Shown: in pieces, positions 34,818-43,876 of the stretch
How positions within the stretch are numbered: the first letter of the stretch is position 1
Layout: every line of letters starts with the position of its first letter
DNA from: JANNNF01 sp040385825
Lineage (GTDB): Bacteria > Pseudomonadota > Alphaproteobacteria > Rhodobacterales > Rhodobacteraceae
Direction: 5' to 3'
NCBI GenBank assembly: GCA_040385825.1
Contig: JAZKGQ010000011.1
Span: 29,102 to 93,101, forward strand
Length of the DNA stretch: 64,000 nucleotides
Translations under genes and position numbers: made by a program
Notes under the pieces: model-generated
What the model was told of the DNA's origin: nothing
The model's input: the letters and a program-made list of their open reading frames with translations, nothing else
Databases searched by the model: none

Positions 34818-34940
34818 GAGGGGACAGCGGCCTTGACGGGGGCGGCTGGCGTCGGGCTTGCCTTGGTGCCTTCCTTGCAGGCCAGGGTCGCCAAGGTCAA
34901 GCCCGCTGCGCGGCGGCTATGGCGGGTGATGCTTGCGGGC
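34818..34940. other. Promoter-proximal region upstream of the first permease
   Basis: No gene is supported here. The bases form the leader of the minus-strand importer operon. I see no confident Fur, RirA or Irr box by eye. The apparent protein that spans 34775-35320 on the minus strand is mostly read through the dispersed repeat. Confidence 0.4.
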
Positions 34941-35245
34941 GTTAGAGCGGGATGACCCTTCCCTGAACCAACCTTCTTCTTCTGCTTCTTCCGCCCGGAA
35001 TCAAGCGCGCAGCGCGCCGGGCAATGCCCCATTGCCCGGCAGGCGTTTGCTTTGGCAAACGCCGAGAGGGGGCCGCCCCCTCGGGCGGGCATTTGCAACG
35101 TCACCAGCAGAAAATCTGTGGGATGTGTTGAACCATAAAGTGCGTAGAACTCGCGTTGTTTGCCCACCCGGCGGTCGGGCATTGCCCTATCGTTACGCGG
35201 ATTGAACGCAGTCAGGAAAACAGGGCCAGTCAGATCAAGCGTCAT
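34941..35245. repeat. Structured ~300-bp dispersed repeat, copy 1
   Basis: This block begins GTTAGAGCGGGATGACC and ends AGGAAAACAGGGCC plus a short tail. It is closely matched, in the same orientation, at 58449-58760. It contains a perfect 11-bp stem GCCGGGCAATG/CATTGCCCGGC with loop CCC (35016-35040), a perfect 9-bp stem GGCGTTTGC/GCAAACGCC with loop TTTG (35042-35063) and a GAGGGGG/CCCCCTC stem. On the minus strand both copies can be read as MPDRRVGKQ followed by YGST, but coding is not supported. It lies between the divergent halves of the siderophore locus. Confidence 0.8.
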
Positions 35246-35368
35246 TCCGATCTGGCGGCAATCCAAGCCCCCACCCTGCTTGACCCCTGCGCCGGATCGG
35301 GCTAGCCGGGGGCTGGCCAAGCCGACAGCCAGGCGCGTTTATCTCCTTATCGTCGCAAGGACCGCCCG

Positions 35369-36355
35369 ATGATCCGCCTGTTGCTGTCTGCCCTGCTGGC
35401 CGTGCTGCCTGCCGCCCTGCGGGCAGAGCCATTGACCCTGACGCACCGCTTTGGCGAAACCGTGGTGGACCCGGCGCAGGTCACGCGGATCGTCTCGGTC
35501 GGCTATCATGAACAGGATTTCCTCTATGCCCTGGGTCTGGCCCCGGTCGGGGTGCATGACTGGTTCGGCGATTATCCCTATGCCACATGGCCCTGGGCCG
35601 AGGCGGCGCGTCTGGCCGCAGGGGCCGCGCCCGAGGTGCAGAAAGGCTACGAGATCGACGTGGAATGGGTGTACGAGATGCAGCCCGACCTGATCATCGC
35701 CTCTTTCGCGCCGATGGATGCGCAGACCTATGCCTTGCTGTCGCAGATCGCCCCGGTGATCGGCCCGCCCGCAGGCTATCCCGACTGGGGCGCGCCGTGG
35801 GAGGCCGAGTTGCGGCTGATCGCACAGGCCACCGCGCGGCAGGATCAGGCCGAGCAGATCATCGCCCGCATCGGCGGCAAGGTGGACGCCGCGGTGCGTG
35901 CCAACCCGCAGTTCCGGGGCCTGCGCGGCACCGCCGCCTATTTCACCGCGGGCCAGATCGTCGGCTATCGCAGCGGCGACGGGGCGAACGGCTTGCTGGG
36001 CAAGTTCGGCATCACCACCCCGCCGGAATTTGACGGCATGGCCAGCGCCGGGGGCAATTTCATGGTCAGCACCGAACGGTTCGATCTGTTCGATCTGGAC
36101 GTGCTGCTGTGGCTGGTCGAAGAACCCGTCCGCCCCGAGATCGAGGCCCTGCCGACCTGGCGCACGCTGCGGGCGGCCCGCGAAGGCCGGGCGATCTGGG
36201 CCGGTACCGAGTTGATGGGGGCGATGAGCTTTCAATCGCCATTGTCGATCGACTGGGCGCTGGACCAGTTGATCCCGTTGCTGGCGGCGGCGAGTGACGG
36301 CGATCCGGCAACGCAGGCCCCCCCAATCGCAACCGGCGCGCCCCCGCCGCCTTGA
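35369..36355 (+). CDS. Iron-siderophore ABC transporter substrate-binding protein
   Basis: A 328-residue periplasmic binding protein of the FepB/FecB class. The signal peptide is MIRLLLSALLAVLPAALRA. The mature protein has the cluster-typical RIVSVGYHEQDFLYALGL, KGYEIDVEWVYEMQPDLIIA, GYPDWGAPWEAELRLIAQ and, in the C lobe, a RAIWAGTELMGAMSFQSPL segment. The PDWG.PWEAEL pattern is frequent in catecholate or mixed siderophore binders. AAGGA lies seven bases before the ATG. It would deliver ferric-siderophore from the TonB receptor to the permeases on the opposite strand. Confidence 0.9.
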   Translation: MIRLLLSALLAVLPAALRAEPLTLTHRFGETVVDPAQVTRIVSVGYHEQDFLYALGLAPVGVHDWFGDYPYATWPWAEAARLAAGAAPEVQKGYEIDVEWVYEMQPDLIIASFAPMDAQTYALLSQIAPVIGPPAGYPDWGAPWEAELRLIAQATARQDQAEQIIARIGGKVDAAVRANPQFRGLRGTAAYFTAGQIVGYRSGDGANGLLGKFGITTPPEFDGMASAGGNFMVSTERFDLFDLDVLLWLVEEPVRPEIEALPTWRTLRAAREGRAIWAGTELMGAMSFQSPLSIDWALDQLIPLLAAASDGDPATQAPPIATGAPPPP

Positions 36356-36530
36356 CATTGCGCGCAGGCGTTTGCAAAAGCGGGTCACTCAGGCAGAGCC
36401 TTCTGGCGCGACCCCGGCAGCAACCGGCAGGTGATTTCCACTTGCCATGATACGAATGTGCTGCGCCGGTGTGCTTTGGGCAGATGACCCATGGCACCAG
36501 GGAACCGTGGCCCTGCCTGACTGGAATGCC

Positions 36531-38696
36531 ATGTCCGCCTTGAACCCGCCTTTCCTCACGGCCTTTGCGCTGTGCCGCCGCCCGTTGCTGGCGCTTGTGT
36601 TGACCGGAACCGCGCTGACCTGTGCGCCGCTGTACGCGCAGGATAGTGTCGATCTGGAACCCATCGTCGTGACCGGGGGCGGCAGCGATGCGTCGCCCGT
36701 CTCGGGTGGCACCGGCTATGCTGCGGCGACCACGGCCACCGGGGTCAAGGCGGGGGTGCCGGTGACCGAAGTGCCGATGTCGGTGGGACTGGTCACGGCG
36801 GCCGAACTGGCCGACCGCGACCCGGTGCAGATCGAGGATGCGCTGGCCTATGTGCCGGGGGTTGTGGCCTCGCCCTGGGGGGTGGATGACCGCTATGACC
36901 AATTCGTGGTGCGCGGCTTCGATCTGGGCACCTCGGGCATTTTCCGCGACGGGCTGGTCAACAAGTCGCTGAACTTTACCGGCTTCAAGGTCGACCCCTA
37001 CATGGTGCAGCGCATCGACGTGCTGAAGGGGCCTGCCTCGGTACTGTACGGGTCCAACGACGCGGCGGGGTTGGTGAACATCATCACCAAGCGCCCGGTG
37101 CCCGACGCCTTTACCGAGGCCCGGCTGTCCTACGGGTCTTACAACACCCGTGAACTCGGGCTGGACACCGGGGGCAGCAATGCCGACGGCACGCTCTACT
37201 GGCGCTTTACCGGCCTGACGCGCGAAGGCGCGAATGACATGGAAAATTCGCAAGACGACCGCGATCTGGCCGCCCTTGGCGTGACTTGGGCGCCCACGGA
37301 TGCCACGTCGGTCACCCTGCTGGCCCATTGGCAGCGCGACAATCTGACCGCCAACAGCTTTTTCCCCGTGGCGGGCCAGGATTATGCGGCCTCGCTGGGG
37401 GTTTTGCCCGACTCTTTCACCAATGCCCAGCATCCGTGGAACAAGTTTCAGACCGAACAGGCCAGCATCGGCTGGCAGGCCGAACATGACTTCAGCGAAA
37501 ACCTGACCCTGCGGCAGAACTTCCGCTATTCCCGGCAGACCACGGATTACAACCATCTGTATTTCAACGGGCTGATCCTGCCGGATTACACGCCCTCGGC
37601 CGACAGCATGAACTTTGCCGCCTTCACCGTGGACGAAACCGCGCGCACCGCGGCGCTGGACACCAATCTTGAATACCGATCCGCCCTTGGCGGGGCCGAA
37701 AGCATCCTGACCTTCGGCATCGATCTGTCGCGGCGGGAAGTGTCGGGCACGATGGGCTGGGACAATTCCTATCAGGTGCAGATCGCCAATCCGACCTACG
37801 GCTTTGCCGTGCTGGACCCCGGTATCTATCAGGATCAGACCTCGACCGTGACGGAAAAGGGCATCTATGTGCAGGAACACCTGCGCTTTGCCAACGGCAT
37901 GACGCTGACGGCGGGGCTGCGGCGGTCTGCGGTGAAAAACGTCACGGAGGACCACCTGTCGGGCACCAGCGCCAGCCAGAAAGACACCGCGACCACCGGC
38001 ATGATCGGCGCGACCTGGGATCTGGGCAACGGTTTTGTGCCCTATGCCAGCTATGCCGAGAGTTTCACCGTCAACATCGGCAGCACCTTTGGCGGCCAGC
38101 AGTTTGTCCCGACCACGGGCAACCAGCTGGAGGTGGGCCTGCGCTACACCCCCGAGGGCAGCCGGATGCAATTCTCGGCCGCGCTGTTCGACATCACCAA
38201 GACCAACGTGCTGACATCGGATGCGGCCAACCCCGGATTTTCGGTGCAGACCGGCGAGGTGCGCCATCGCGGGCTGGAGCTTGAGGCCCGCGGGCAGGTG
38301 ACCGGGCAATTGTCCGTGGTGGCGGGCTATACCTATCTGGACGCCAGGATCACCCGGTCCAACAATGGCGATGTGGGCAACACCACGCCGCTGGCCCCGC
38401 AGCATCAGGCCTCGGTCTGGGCGATGTATGATGTCGCGGGCAAGGCGGAAGGTCTGAGCCTTGGGGGCGGGCTGCGCTATGTCGGCAAATCCTGGGGCGA
38501 CACGTCGAACAGCCGGTCGGTCGACAGCTATCTGCTGGCCGACATGACGGCGCAATATGACTGGGATCAGGTGTCGGCGACCTTTGGCGTGACCAACCTG
38601 TTCGACAAGACCTATGCGGCCACCTGCGCCGGGTCGTCGGGCTGCATCTTGGGCGAAGGGCGTGAAATGACGCTGACCCTGTCGAAAAAGTTCTGA
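36531..38696 (+). CDS. TonB-dependent siderophore receptor
   Basis: A 721-residue outer-membrane receptor. After a signal peptide (FALCRRPLLALVLTGTALTC ... YAQDS, quoted in part) comes a TonB-box-like DLEPIVVTGG, a plug domain (VTEVPMSVGLVTAAELAD, DALAYVPGVVAS, RGFDLGTSGIFRDGL, IDVLKGPASVLYGSNDAAGL), and a 22-strand barrel ending in GREMTLTLSKKF with a terminal Phe. RGF...IFRDG and LYG...GL are typical of siderophore receptors. The start is uncertain: the ATG at 36531 gives the best signal peptide, a GTG at 36507 follows AGGGA, and the frame is open to 36447. Iron-responsive control is expected but no operator is claimed. Confidence 0.92.
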   Translation: MSALNPPFLTAFALCRRPLLALVLTGTALTCAPLYAQDSVDLEPIVVTGGGSDASPVSGGTGYAAATTATGVKAGVPVTEVPMSVGLVTAAELADRDPVQIEDALAYVPGVVASPWGVDDRYDQFVVRGFDLGTSGIFRDGLVNKSLNFTGFKVDPYMVQRIDVLKGPASVLYGSNDAAGLVNIITKRPVPDAFTEARLSYGSYNTRELGLDTGGSNADGTLYWRFTGLTREGANDMENSQDDRDLAALGVTWAPTDATSVTLLAHWQRDNLTANSFFPVAGQDYAASLGVLPDSFTNAQHPWNKFQTEQASIGWQAEHDFSENLTLRQNFRYSRQTTDYNHLYFNGLILPDYTPSADSMNFAAFTVDETARTAALDTNLEYRSALGGAESILTFGIDLSRREVSGTMGWDNSYQVQIANPTYGFAVLDPGIYQDQTSTVTEKGIYVQEHLRFANGMTLTAGLRRSAVKNVTEDHLSGTSASQKDTATTGMIGATWDLGNGFVPYASYAESFTVNIGSTFGGQQFVPTTGNQLEVGLRYTPEGSRMQFSAALFDITKTNVLTSDAANPGFSVQTGEVRHRGLELEARGQVTGQLSVVAGYTYLDARITRSNNGDVGNTTPLAPQHQASVWAMYDVAGKAEGLSLGGGLRYVGKSWGDTSNSRSVDSYLLADMTAQYDWDQVSATFGVTNLFDKTYAATCAGSSGCILGEGREMTLTLSKKF

Positions 38697-38704
38697 TCCG
38701 GACA

Positions 38705-38732
38705 GGCAGTCCCCGGTCCTGCGGGGGCTGCC
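38705..38732. terminator. Hairpin after the TonB receptor gene
   Basis: GGCAG-T-CCCCG pairs with CGGGG-G-CTGCC (one G-T pair) around a six-base loop, nine bases after the receptor stop. There is no T tract. It probably limits read-through into, or stabilises mRNA ahead of, the esterase gene that starts 22 bases later. Confidence 0.5.
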
Positions 38733-38754
38733 ATGCAGCAAGGCGGGCAAGGGC

Positions 38755-39642
38755 ATGACACCAATATGCGTGGCCGAAGGCCTGGCCGGATGCGGCGGGG
38801 CGCGGTGGTTCGATCTGGCCGACAGCGTGACGGGGGCGATCCGCCGGGTGTTCCTGTGGGTGCCCCCCGGCGAGGCCCCCGACGCGGGCTGGCCGTCGCT
38901 GACCCTGACCGATGGCAATGCGGTGATCGGCACCGCCGTCGACATCCTGCGCGCGCAGGCCCCCTATCCCAAGGGCACCAATCTGGGGCAGGGAGTGCTG
39001 ATCGCCATAGGCTATCCCACCGAGGACGCCTATGATCCCTTCCGCCGCAGTTGGGATCTGGGACCACCCCCCGGTGCCGAATATCCGCCGTTCTGGCCGG
39101 GGACCCCCGCCGTGAAAACCGGCGGCGGGGCCGAGTTTGCCCGGTTCATCCTTGAGGATGTCCGCGCGTTTCTGGCCCCGCGTGTCCGCCTGAACCCCGA
39201 CCTGGCCGGGCTGTTCGGCCATTCCTTTGGCGGGCTGTTTGCGTTGTGGCTGCTGTTCACCAGACCCGATGCGTTCAGCCACTGGATCGCCGCCAGCCCG
39301 TCGATCACATGGGAAGGGAACTTTCTTCTGACCCACCGCGATGCCTTTGCCCAGGCGGGTGTTCCGGCGGGCCGCGCGCTGCGGGTGCTGCTGTCTGCGG
39401 GCGAATGGGAAGGCGACGATCTGGCCCCGTTTCAGCGCGGGGCCGAGGATTCCGCCCGCCGCCTGACCGAAAAGGCCGAAACCCGCACCATCGCGGCAGC
39501 GCAGGACATGGCGGCCTGCCTCGCACGGGTGCCGGGCGTCACCGCCCGCCATGAAACCCATGCCAACGAGACGCATATGTCAGTCCTGCCGGTGGCGGTG
39601 AACCGGGCGCTGCACTGGCTGCTTGCGCTGCGGCAGGACTGA
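38755..39642 (+). CDS. Alpha/beta hydrolase, siderophore esterase-like (IroE/Fes type)
   Basis: A 295-residue alpha/beta hydrolase similar to the IroE/BesA-like esterases that hydrolyse trilactone or ester siderophores to free iron. The nucleophile motif is GHSFGGLFALWLLF near residue 162; the front part has RRVFLWVPPGEAPD and VLIAIGYPTEDAYD, and the C terminus has ETHANETHMSVLPVAVN with the probable catalytic histidine. No clear signal peptide is seen, so it probably acts in the cytoplasm. Its position right after the receptor supports the role. Confidence 0.85.
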   Translation: MTPICVAEGLAGCGGARWFDLADSVTGAIRRVFLWVPPGEAPDAGWPSLTLTDGNAVIGTAVDILRAQAPYPKGTNLGQGVLIAIGYPTEDAYDPFRRSWDLGPPPGAEYPPFWPGTPAVKTGGGAEFARFILEDVRAFLAPRVRLNPDLAGLFGHSFGGLFALWLLFTRPDAFSHWIAASPSITWEGNFLLTHRDAFAQAGVPAGRALRVLLSAGEWEGDDLAPFQRGAEDSARRLTEKAETRTIAAAQDMAACLARVPGVTARHETHANETHMSVLPVAVNRALHWLLALRQD

Positions 39643-39701
39643 ACCGGCGCGGTGGCGCCCTGCGGTTCGCTGCCATCAGGACCGGGACATGCCCGGCCGC
39701 G

Positions 39702-40055
39702 TCACTTCAGCTTGATGCAGAAATGCTTGGTGACCGGCTGTTCGATCGTCCATGTGCCCTTGAACCCCGGCTCTACGGCAAAGGCGTCGCCTGGCCGCAT
39801 TGTCACGGGCGCCCCGCCATCCGGGGTAATGGTGATCTGCCCGTCGATCAGATGCACGAATTCGTAGAACCTGTAGCTCGCATGCCATGTGCCGACCGTG
39901 GCTTGCCATGTGCCGCTGATCACGCTGCCGTCCAGTGAGGTGTGCTGAACCCATGTTGTCATGGTCGGGGTGCCGTCAATCTTGATCCAGCCGTCCAGAT
40001 CGGTCAGCATCGGATCAGCCCCCGGCGCGGGAAAGCGGAATACCATATCGCTCAT
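39702..40055 (-). CDS. Cupin domain-containing protein
   Basis: A 117-residue single-domain cupin of the COG3450 type. It shows SGTWQATVGTWHASYRFYEF (substrate/metal pocket region) near residue 48, VHLIDGQITITPDGG near 68 and MRPGDAFAVEPGFKGTW near 86. Related proteins include enzymes of unknown substrate and small-molecule binders; no function can be assigned. It is convergent with the esterase gene and divergent from the GNAT gene. The ATG at 40055 is the only good start. Confidence 0.83.
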   Translation of the reverse strand: MSDMVFRFPAPGADPMLTDLDGWIKIDGTPTMTTWVQHTSLDGSVISGTWQATVGTWHASYRFYEFVHLIDGQITITPDGGAPVTMRPGDAFAVEPGFKGTWTIEQPVTKHFCIKLK

Positions 40056-40236
40056 GTCAGTCCTTCCAGGATTGCGCTGTGGTCAGGCCTGTGTGGTAGG
40101 ATGCAACGGCCAGTCTGACAAGAGGCAGGGTGACGCGCGCAGACAGGCTGGCAAAACGGCTCGGAATGGCCGATATGTGCAGCCGGCACAGGTGGGATGC
40201 AGGCGGGATGCAGGCTGGCGCAGGGACAAGACAGGC

Positions 40237-40839
40237 ATGATGATCCGCAAGGCAACAGCGGCAGACGCCGCGCATCTGGTGCGCTTCATCAACATGGCGG
40301 CAGATGATCTGCCGCTGCATTTCTGGCAAAGGTCGGTTGGCGACGGGGGCGACCCTTGGGCCTTTGGCCGCGAACGGGCCGCGCGCGAGGCGGGAAGTTT
40401 TTCCTACCGCAACGCCTGGCTTGCCGAACTGGACGGCGCGGTCGTGGCCTGCCTGCTGGGCTATCCGGCCGAAGTTGCGCCCGGCCCGCCTGACCCCGAC
40501 ACGCCGCCGATCTTTGTCCCCCTGCTGGAACTGGAAGCCTTGGCGCCGGATGCGTGGTATCTGAACGTGCTTGCGACCTACACGCCCTGGCGCGGCAGGG
40601 GGGCGGGCCGCGCCCTTCTGGCCCATGCCGAACAGCTTGCGCGGGATGCCGGGCGCAACCGGGTCAGCCTGATCGCGGCCGACACCCATCAGGACGCGCT
40701 GCGCCTGTACGCTGCCCGCGGCTACCGCGAAGTCGCCCGCCGTGCCGTCGTCAAGGGCGACTGGCAGGTCGAGGCCGGGGAGTGGATCCTGTTTGTGAAA
40801 CCTGTGGGCGATGCCGGCGGTGAAGCGCCGCCAATCTGA
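40237..40839 (+). CDS. GNAT family N-acetyltransferase
   Basis: A 200-residue GNAT acetyltransferase. It begins MIRKATAADAAHLVRFINMA, as GNATs often do, and has the acetyl-CoA pyrophosphate loop RGRGAGRALLAHAEQLA near residue 125, preceded by WYLNVLATYTPW (strand 4), and a C-terminal ALRLYAARGYREVARRA. The acceptor substrate is unknown. The start is one of two adjacent ATGs (40237 or 40240); the long frame upstream lies on the opposite side of the divergent cupin promoter and is not real. Confidence 0.86.
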   Translation: MMIRKATAADAAHLVRFINMAADDLPLHFWQRSVGDGGDPWAFGRERAAREAGSFSYRNAWLAELDGAVVACLLGYPAEVAPGPPDPDTPPIFVPLLELEALAPDAWYLNVLATYTPWRGRGAGRALLAHAEQLARDAGRNRVSLIAADTHQDALRLYAARGYREVARRAVVKGDWQVEAGEWILFVKPVGDAGGEAPPI

Positions 40840-41020
40840 CCCGCCTGCGGCTTGGGCGGTGGTGCTTTCGCCCGCCTCCCGCGCACGGGCTTTGCCGCAG
40901 CCGTCAGGCTGCCGGTGATCCTTGTGATCCATGACACGTGCCGGGCAACCTGTGCGGTTCAAGACGCAGCATGCAGCGTGAACCGCGCCGGGGCGCAATT
41001 GGCCCTGATCGCCTGCGCAG

Positions 41021-41036
41021 GATTGAAAACCATCAG
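41021..41036. promoter_or_regulatory. Candidate operator upstream of aldo/keto reductase (shared 16-mer)
   Basis: GATTGAAAACCATCAG lies 60 bases before the aldo/keto reductase start. The identical 16 bases, inverted, occur at 43877-43892 just upstream of the lacI-family gene. The shared location suggests a binding site for that regulator. Confidence 0.45.
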
Positions 41037-41095
41037 CTTCGCGCTGTCGTGCCCGAGGCACGGCCCTAGTCTGGCCCCGCGGGCAGGAGGGTCTG

Positions 41096-42067
41096 ATGCA
41101 ATACCGACAGTTTGGCCGAACGGGCTGGCAGGTCAGCGAGATCGCCTTCGGGGCGTGGCAGTTGGGCGGCGATTGGGGGGCGGTCGATGATGATGCCTCG
41201 ATCCGCACGCTGCATCATGCGTTTGATCGCGGCGTCAATCTGGTGGACACCGCCTATATCTATGGCAATGGCCATTCCGAACAGGTGATCGGCCGGGCGC
41301 TGCGGCAATGGTCGGGGCAGAAGGTCTATGTTGCGACCAAGGCGCAACCGGTGGAATGGCCCGCGCCCGATGACGAGTGCCCGCAGATGCGCGGGCGCTA
41401 TCCGGCGTGGTACTTGCGCAAGATGGTCGACAACGCCTTGCGGCGGTTGCAGGTGGACCGGATCGATCTGTTCCAGCTGCATTCGTGGATGGCCTCGGGC
41501 CTGTATGAACTGGACTGGCTGGAGGCCCTGAATGCGCTGCGGGTGGAAGGCAAGATCGACCAGATCGGGGTGTCGATCCGCGATTACCGCCCTGCCGATG
41601 GGGTGGGTCTGGCGCGGCTGGGGCTGGTGGCCAGCCAGCAGGTGGTGCTGAACCTGTTTGAACAGCGCCCTGCGGGCGACCTGTTTCAGGCGGGGGCGGG
41701 TACACAGGCGTTCATCGCGCGGGTGCCGCTGGATTCGGGGTCACTGGTGGGGCATTGGGATGACAATACCTATGCCGGTTTTGCGCAAGGCTCGGTTCCG
41801 GCGCAGTTGTTCCGGGGGGATCGCTTTGCCGAAACCTTGGCGCGGGTGCGGGCGCTGAAGGCGCTGTGCGCGCCCTATTATCCAACACTGGCCGAGGCGG
41901 CGATGCGCTATGTGCTGTCTTGCCCGGAACTGTCCTGCGTCATTCCGGGCATGCTGAACCCCGAACAGGTCGACATGAACGTGGTCTACAGCGATGGCGC
42001 GCCGTTCCCGGCAGAGCTGAAAGCGGCGCTGGCGGCGCATGTCTGGCCGCGCAACTTCTATCAGTAG
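41096..42067 (+). CDS. Aldo/keto reductase
   Basis: A 323-residue NADPH-dependent AKR of the (beta/alpha)8 type. Motifs: FGRTGWQVSEIAFGAWQLGG at the N terminus, the catalytic aspartate and tyrosine in NLVDTAYIYGNGHSE near residue 48, the lysine in YVATKAQP near 80, IDLFQLHSW with the catalytic histidine near 125 and the cofactor-binding C-terminal part with LSCVIPGMLNPEQVDMN. It may reduce or oxidise a sugar derived from the nearby ABC transporter, as an inference. GGAGG lies five bases before the ATG. The creatininase-like gene follows after six bases. Confidence 0.9.
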   Translation: MQYRQFGRTGWQVSEIAFGAWQLGGDWGAVDDDASIRTLHHAFDRGVNLVDTAYIYGNGHSEQVIGRALRQWSGQKVYVATKAQPVEWPAPDDECPQMRGRYPAWYLRKMVDNALRRLQVDRIDLFQLHSWMASGLYELDWLEALNALRVEGKIDQIGVSIRDYRPADGVGLARLGLVASQQVVLNLFEQRPAGDLFQAGAGTQAFIARVPLDSGSLVGHWDDNTYAGFAQGSVPAQLFRGDRFAETLARVRALKALCAPYYPTLAEAAMRYVLSCPELSCVIPGMLNPEQVDMNVVYSDGAPFPAELKAALAAHVWPRNFYQ

Positions 42068-42073
42068 GGCCAA

Positions 42074-42787
42074 ATGACACGCCAGTTGGAACTGCTGCGC
42101 CCCGGCCAGATTGACGCGGAAATGGCACGCTGCCCCCGCGTCTGGCTGCCCTTGGGCACGATCGAATATCACAGCCACCACCTGCCGGTGGGCTTGGACG
42201 GATTGCAGGCGCATGGGTTGTGTCTGGATGCCGCAGAAATCGCAGGCGGGCTGGTCTATCCGCCCTTGTGGTGGGGCACGGGCGGCGGGCATGCAGGCTA
42301 TCCGTGGACCGTGATGATGCCCGGCGAGGGTGAAATATGCGCCCTGCTGCGGCAGACCCTGAGGCGGTTGCAAACCTGTGGCGTGCGGCAGGCCATTCTG
42401 TTCACCGGGCATTTCGCCGATGAACAGGTGGCGATGATCGCCGGGCTGGCCAGCGGCTGGAATGCGCAAGGCGGCCCGCTTGGGGTGCTGGCCCTGAGTG
42501 TCAGTGGCAACGCCGACGCCCCCTTGCCGCCCGATCATGCGGGGCGGTTCGAGACGACGCTTCTGGCCGCCTATCAGCCGCAAACCGTGGATATGGCGCT
42601 GCTGCGGCCGGCCCATCCCGATGAAGCAGACGAAGACCCCTTCGGCCCGCAGCGCCACGCGCCCGGACACAGCCTGCACGGCATTTTCGGGGCCGATCCT
42701 CGCGGATACCGCCCTGAAGACGCCGCCACCCTGCGCAGGTCCATGGCCGAGTGGCTGGCGGCGCAGGCGGGGCTGCCACCCGCCTAA
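42074..42787 (+). CDS. Creatininase family protein
   Basis: A 237-residue member of the creatinine amidohydrolase family, a metal-dependent amide hydrolase group that also includes FAPy deformylases and MftE. Recognisable parts are PLGTIEYHSHHLPVGLD near residue 26 (metal ligands Glu and His), GTGGGHAGYPWTVMM near 67, FTGHFADEQVAMI near 112 and FETTLLAAYQP near 155. Creatinine as substrate is unlikely given the sugar-gene context; the real substrate is unknown. It is probably co-transcribed with the aldo/keto reductase, and its stop overlaps the convergent lacI stop by three bases. Confidence 0.86.
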   Translation: MTRQLELLRPGQIDAEMARCPRVWLPLGTIEYHSHHLPVGLDGLQAHGLCLDAAEIAGGLVYPPLWWGTGGGHAGYPWTVMMPGEGEICALLRQTLRRLQTCGVRQAILFTGHFADEQVAMIAGLASGWNAQGGPLGVLALSVSGNADAPLPPDHAGRFETTLLAAYQPQTVDMALLRPAHPDEADEDPFGPQRHAPGHSLHGIFGADPRGYRPEDAATLRRSMAEWLAAQAGLPPA

Positions 42788-43833
42788 TCCGGCGCTTTGT
42801 CGGGCAGGTTTTCAGGGCCATACAGCACGATCGGCACGGTAGAGACATAGGGCGCGGCCACTTGAACCGCATCCGCAAAGCAGAAGTGGTTCAGCAACAC
42901 GTCAATGGCGAATTGTGCCTGCAGTTCGGGGCTTTGGTCGATGGTCAGGGTCATGATGCCCTTGCGCAGGGCCTCCCATGTGAACGCGGTCAGTTCATGG
43001 CCGATGAACACGGGCGGATGCCGCAGCAGCCCCGACCGGATTGCGCCCGCCACACCGCGATTGGCGGCCCCCACGTTATAGATGGCCACGGCCTCCGGAT
43101 GCGCACGGAACGCGTCCTTCAGGCGCGCCTCGGACCGCACGGCATCATCGCCGCCCTCGACCACCTGCACCACGGCGAAGTCCTGCGCGTGGGTTGCCAG
43201 ATTGTCGGTCAGCCCGCGCACCCGGTCGGCATGCGACTGAAAGCCCAGATGATTGCACAGCACGATCACCGGGCCGGGCCGCGCCATGCGTGACAGAAAA
43301 TATCCTGCGGACCGCCCCGCCTTGCTGTGATCTGTGCCCGCATAGGCCAGCCGCGCCGAGCCGGGCAGATCGGAAATCATCGTCACCACCGGCTTGCCGC
43401 GCGCCGCAAGGTCCGCAATCGCGTCACGGATCAGCGGATGATCCTGGGCATAGACCACCGCCGCATCGCAGGGGCTGCGCCGCAACGCCTGTGCGATGGT
43501 GGTGGGGCTTTCATCCTCCAGCGTGGTGCGGTGGACCTGCACCGAATGATCCATGCGGTCGGACAGCCGCCGAAACTCCACCCCCATGCGGCGGATCAGC
43601 GGCAGTTCGGGGCGGGCAAGGATCACGTTGATGCGCACCATGCGGTGATGGCTGACCGGCAACAGCCGCTTCAGCCCCAGATCGCGCGCCGCTTGCAGAA
43701 CCTGCTGGCGCACAGCATCGGAAACATTGCCGCGTTCGTTGATCACCCGGTCCACGGTGGCGCTGCCGACCCCGGCTTTCCGGGCGACATCATGCAGGGT
43801 TACGCGTGGGTGACGGGGCGGTCTTGTCATCAT
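42784..43833 (-). CDS. LacI family transcriptional regulator
   Basis: A 349-residue LacI-type regulator. The N-terminal helix-turn-helix reads VTLHDVARKAGVGSATVDRV followed by INERGNVSDAVRQQVLQAA, and the rest is a periplasmic-binding-protein-like effector domain, probably for a sugar (RINVILARPELPLIRRMGVEF, AYAGTDHSKAGRSAGYFLS, FIGHELTAFTWEAL). The start at 43833 (MMTRPP) is preferred because a TTG start at 43890 would place the candidate operator 43877-43892 inside the gene. It probably controls the flanking sugar genes and itself. Confidence 0.88.
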   Translation of the reverse strand: MMTRPPRHPRVTLHDVARKAGVGSATVDRVINERGNVSDAVRQQVLQAARDLGLKRLLPVSHHRMVRINVILARPELPLIRRMGVEFRRLSDRMDHSVQVHRTTLEDESPTTIAQALRRSPCDAAVVYAQDHPLIRDAIADLAARGKPVVTMISDLPGSARLAYAGTDHSKAGRSAGYFLSRMARPGPVIVLCNHLGFQSHADRVRGLTDNLATHAQDFAVVQVVEGGDDAVRSEARLKDAFRAHPEAVAIYNVGAANRGVAGAIRSGLLRHPPVFIGHELTAFTWEALRKGIMTLTIDQSPELQAQFAIDVLLNHFCFADAVQVAAPYVSTVPIVLYGPENLPDKAPD

Positions 43834-43876
43834 TTCATCTGTTTGACGGAGGAACAGGGGGAAGGGCGCGTCTGCC

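Noticed and set aside
34775..35320. 181-residue minus-strand frame through the dispersed repeat, sharing MPDRRVGKQ with the frame at 58496-58750
   Set aside because: The shared peptide covers only the repeat, the frames have different starts and ends, and the region is dominated by hairpins.
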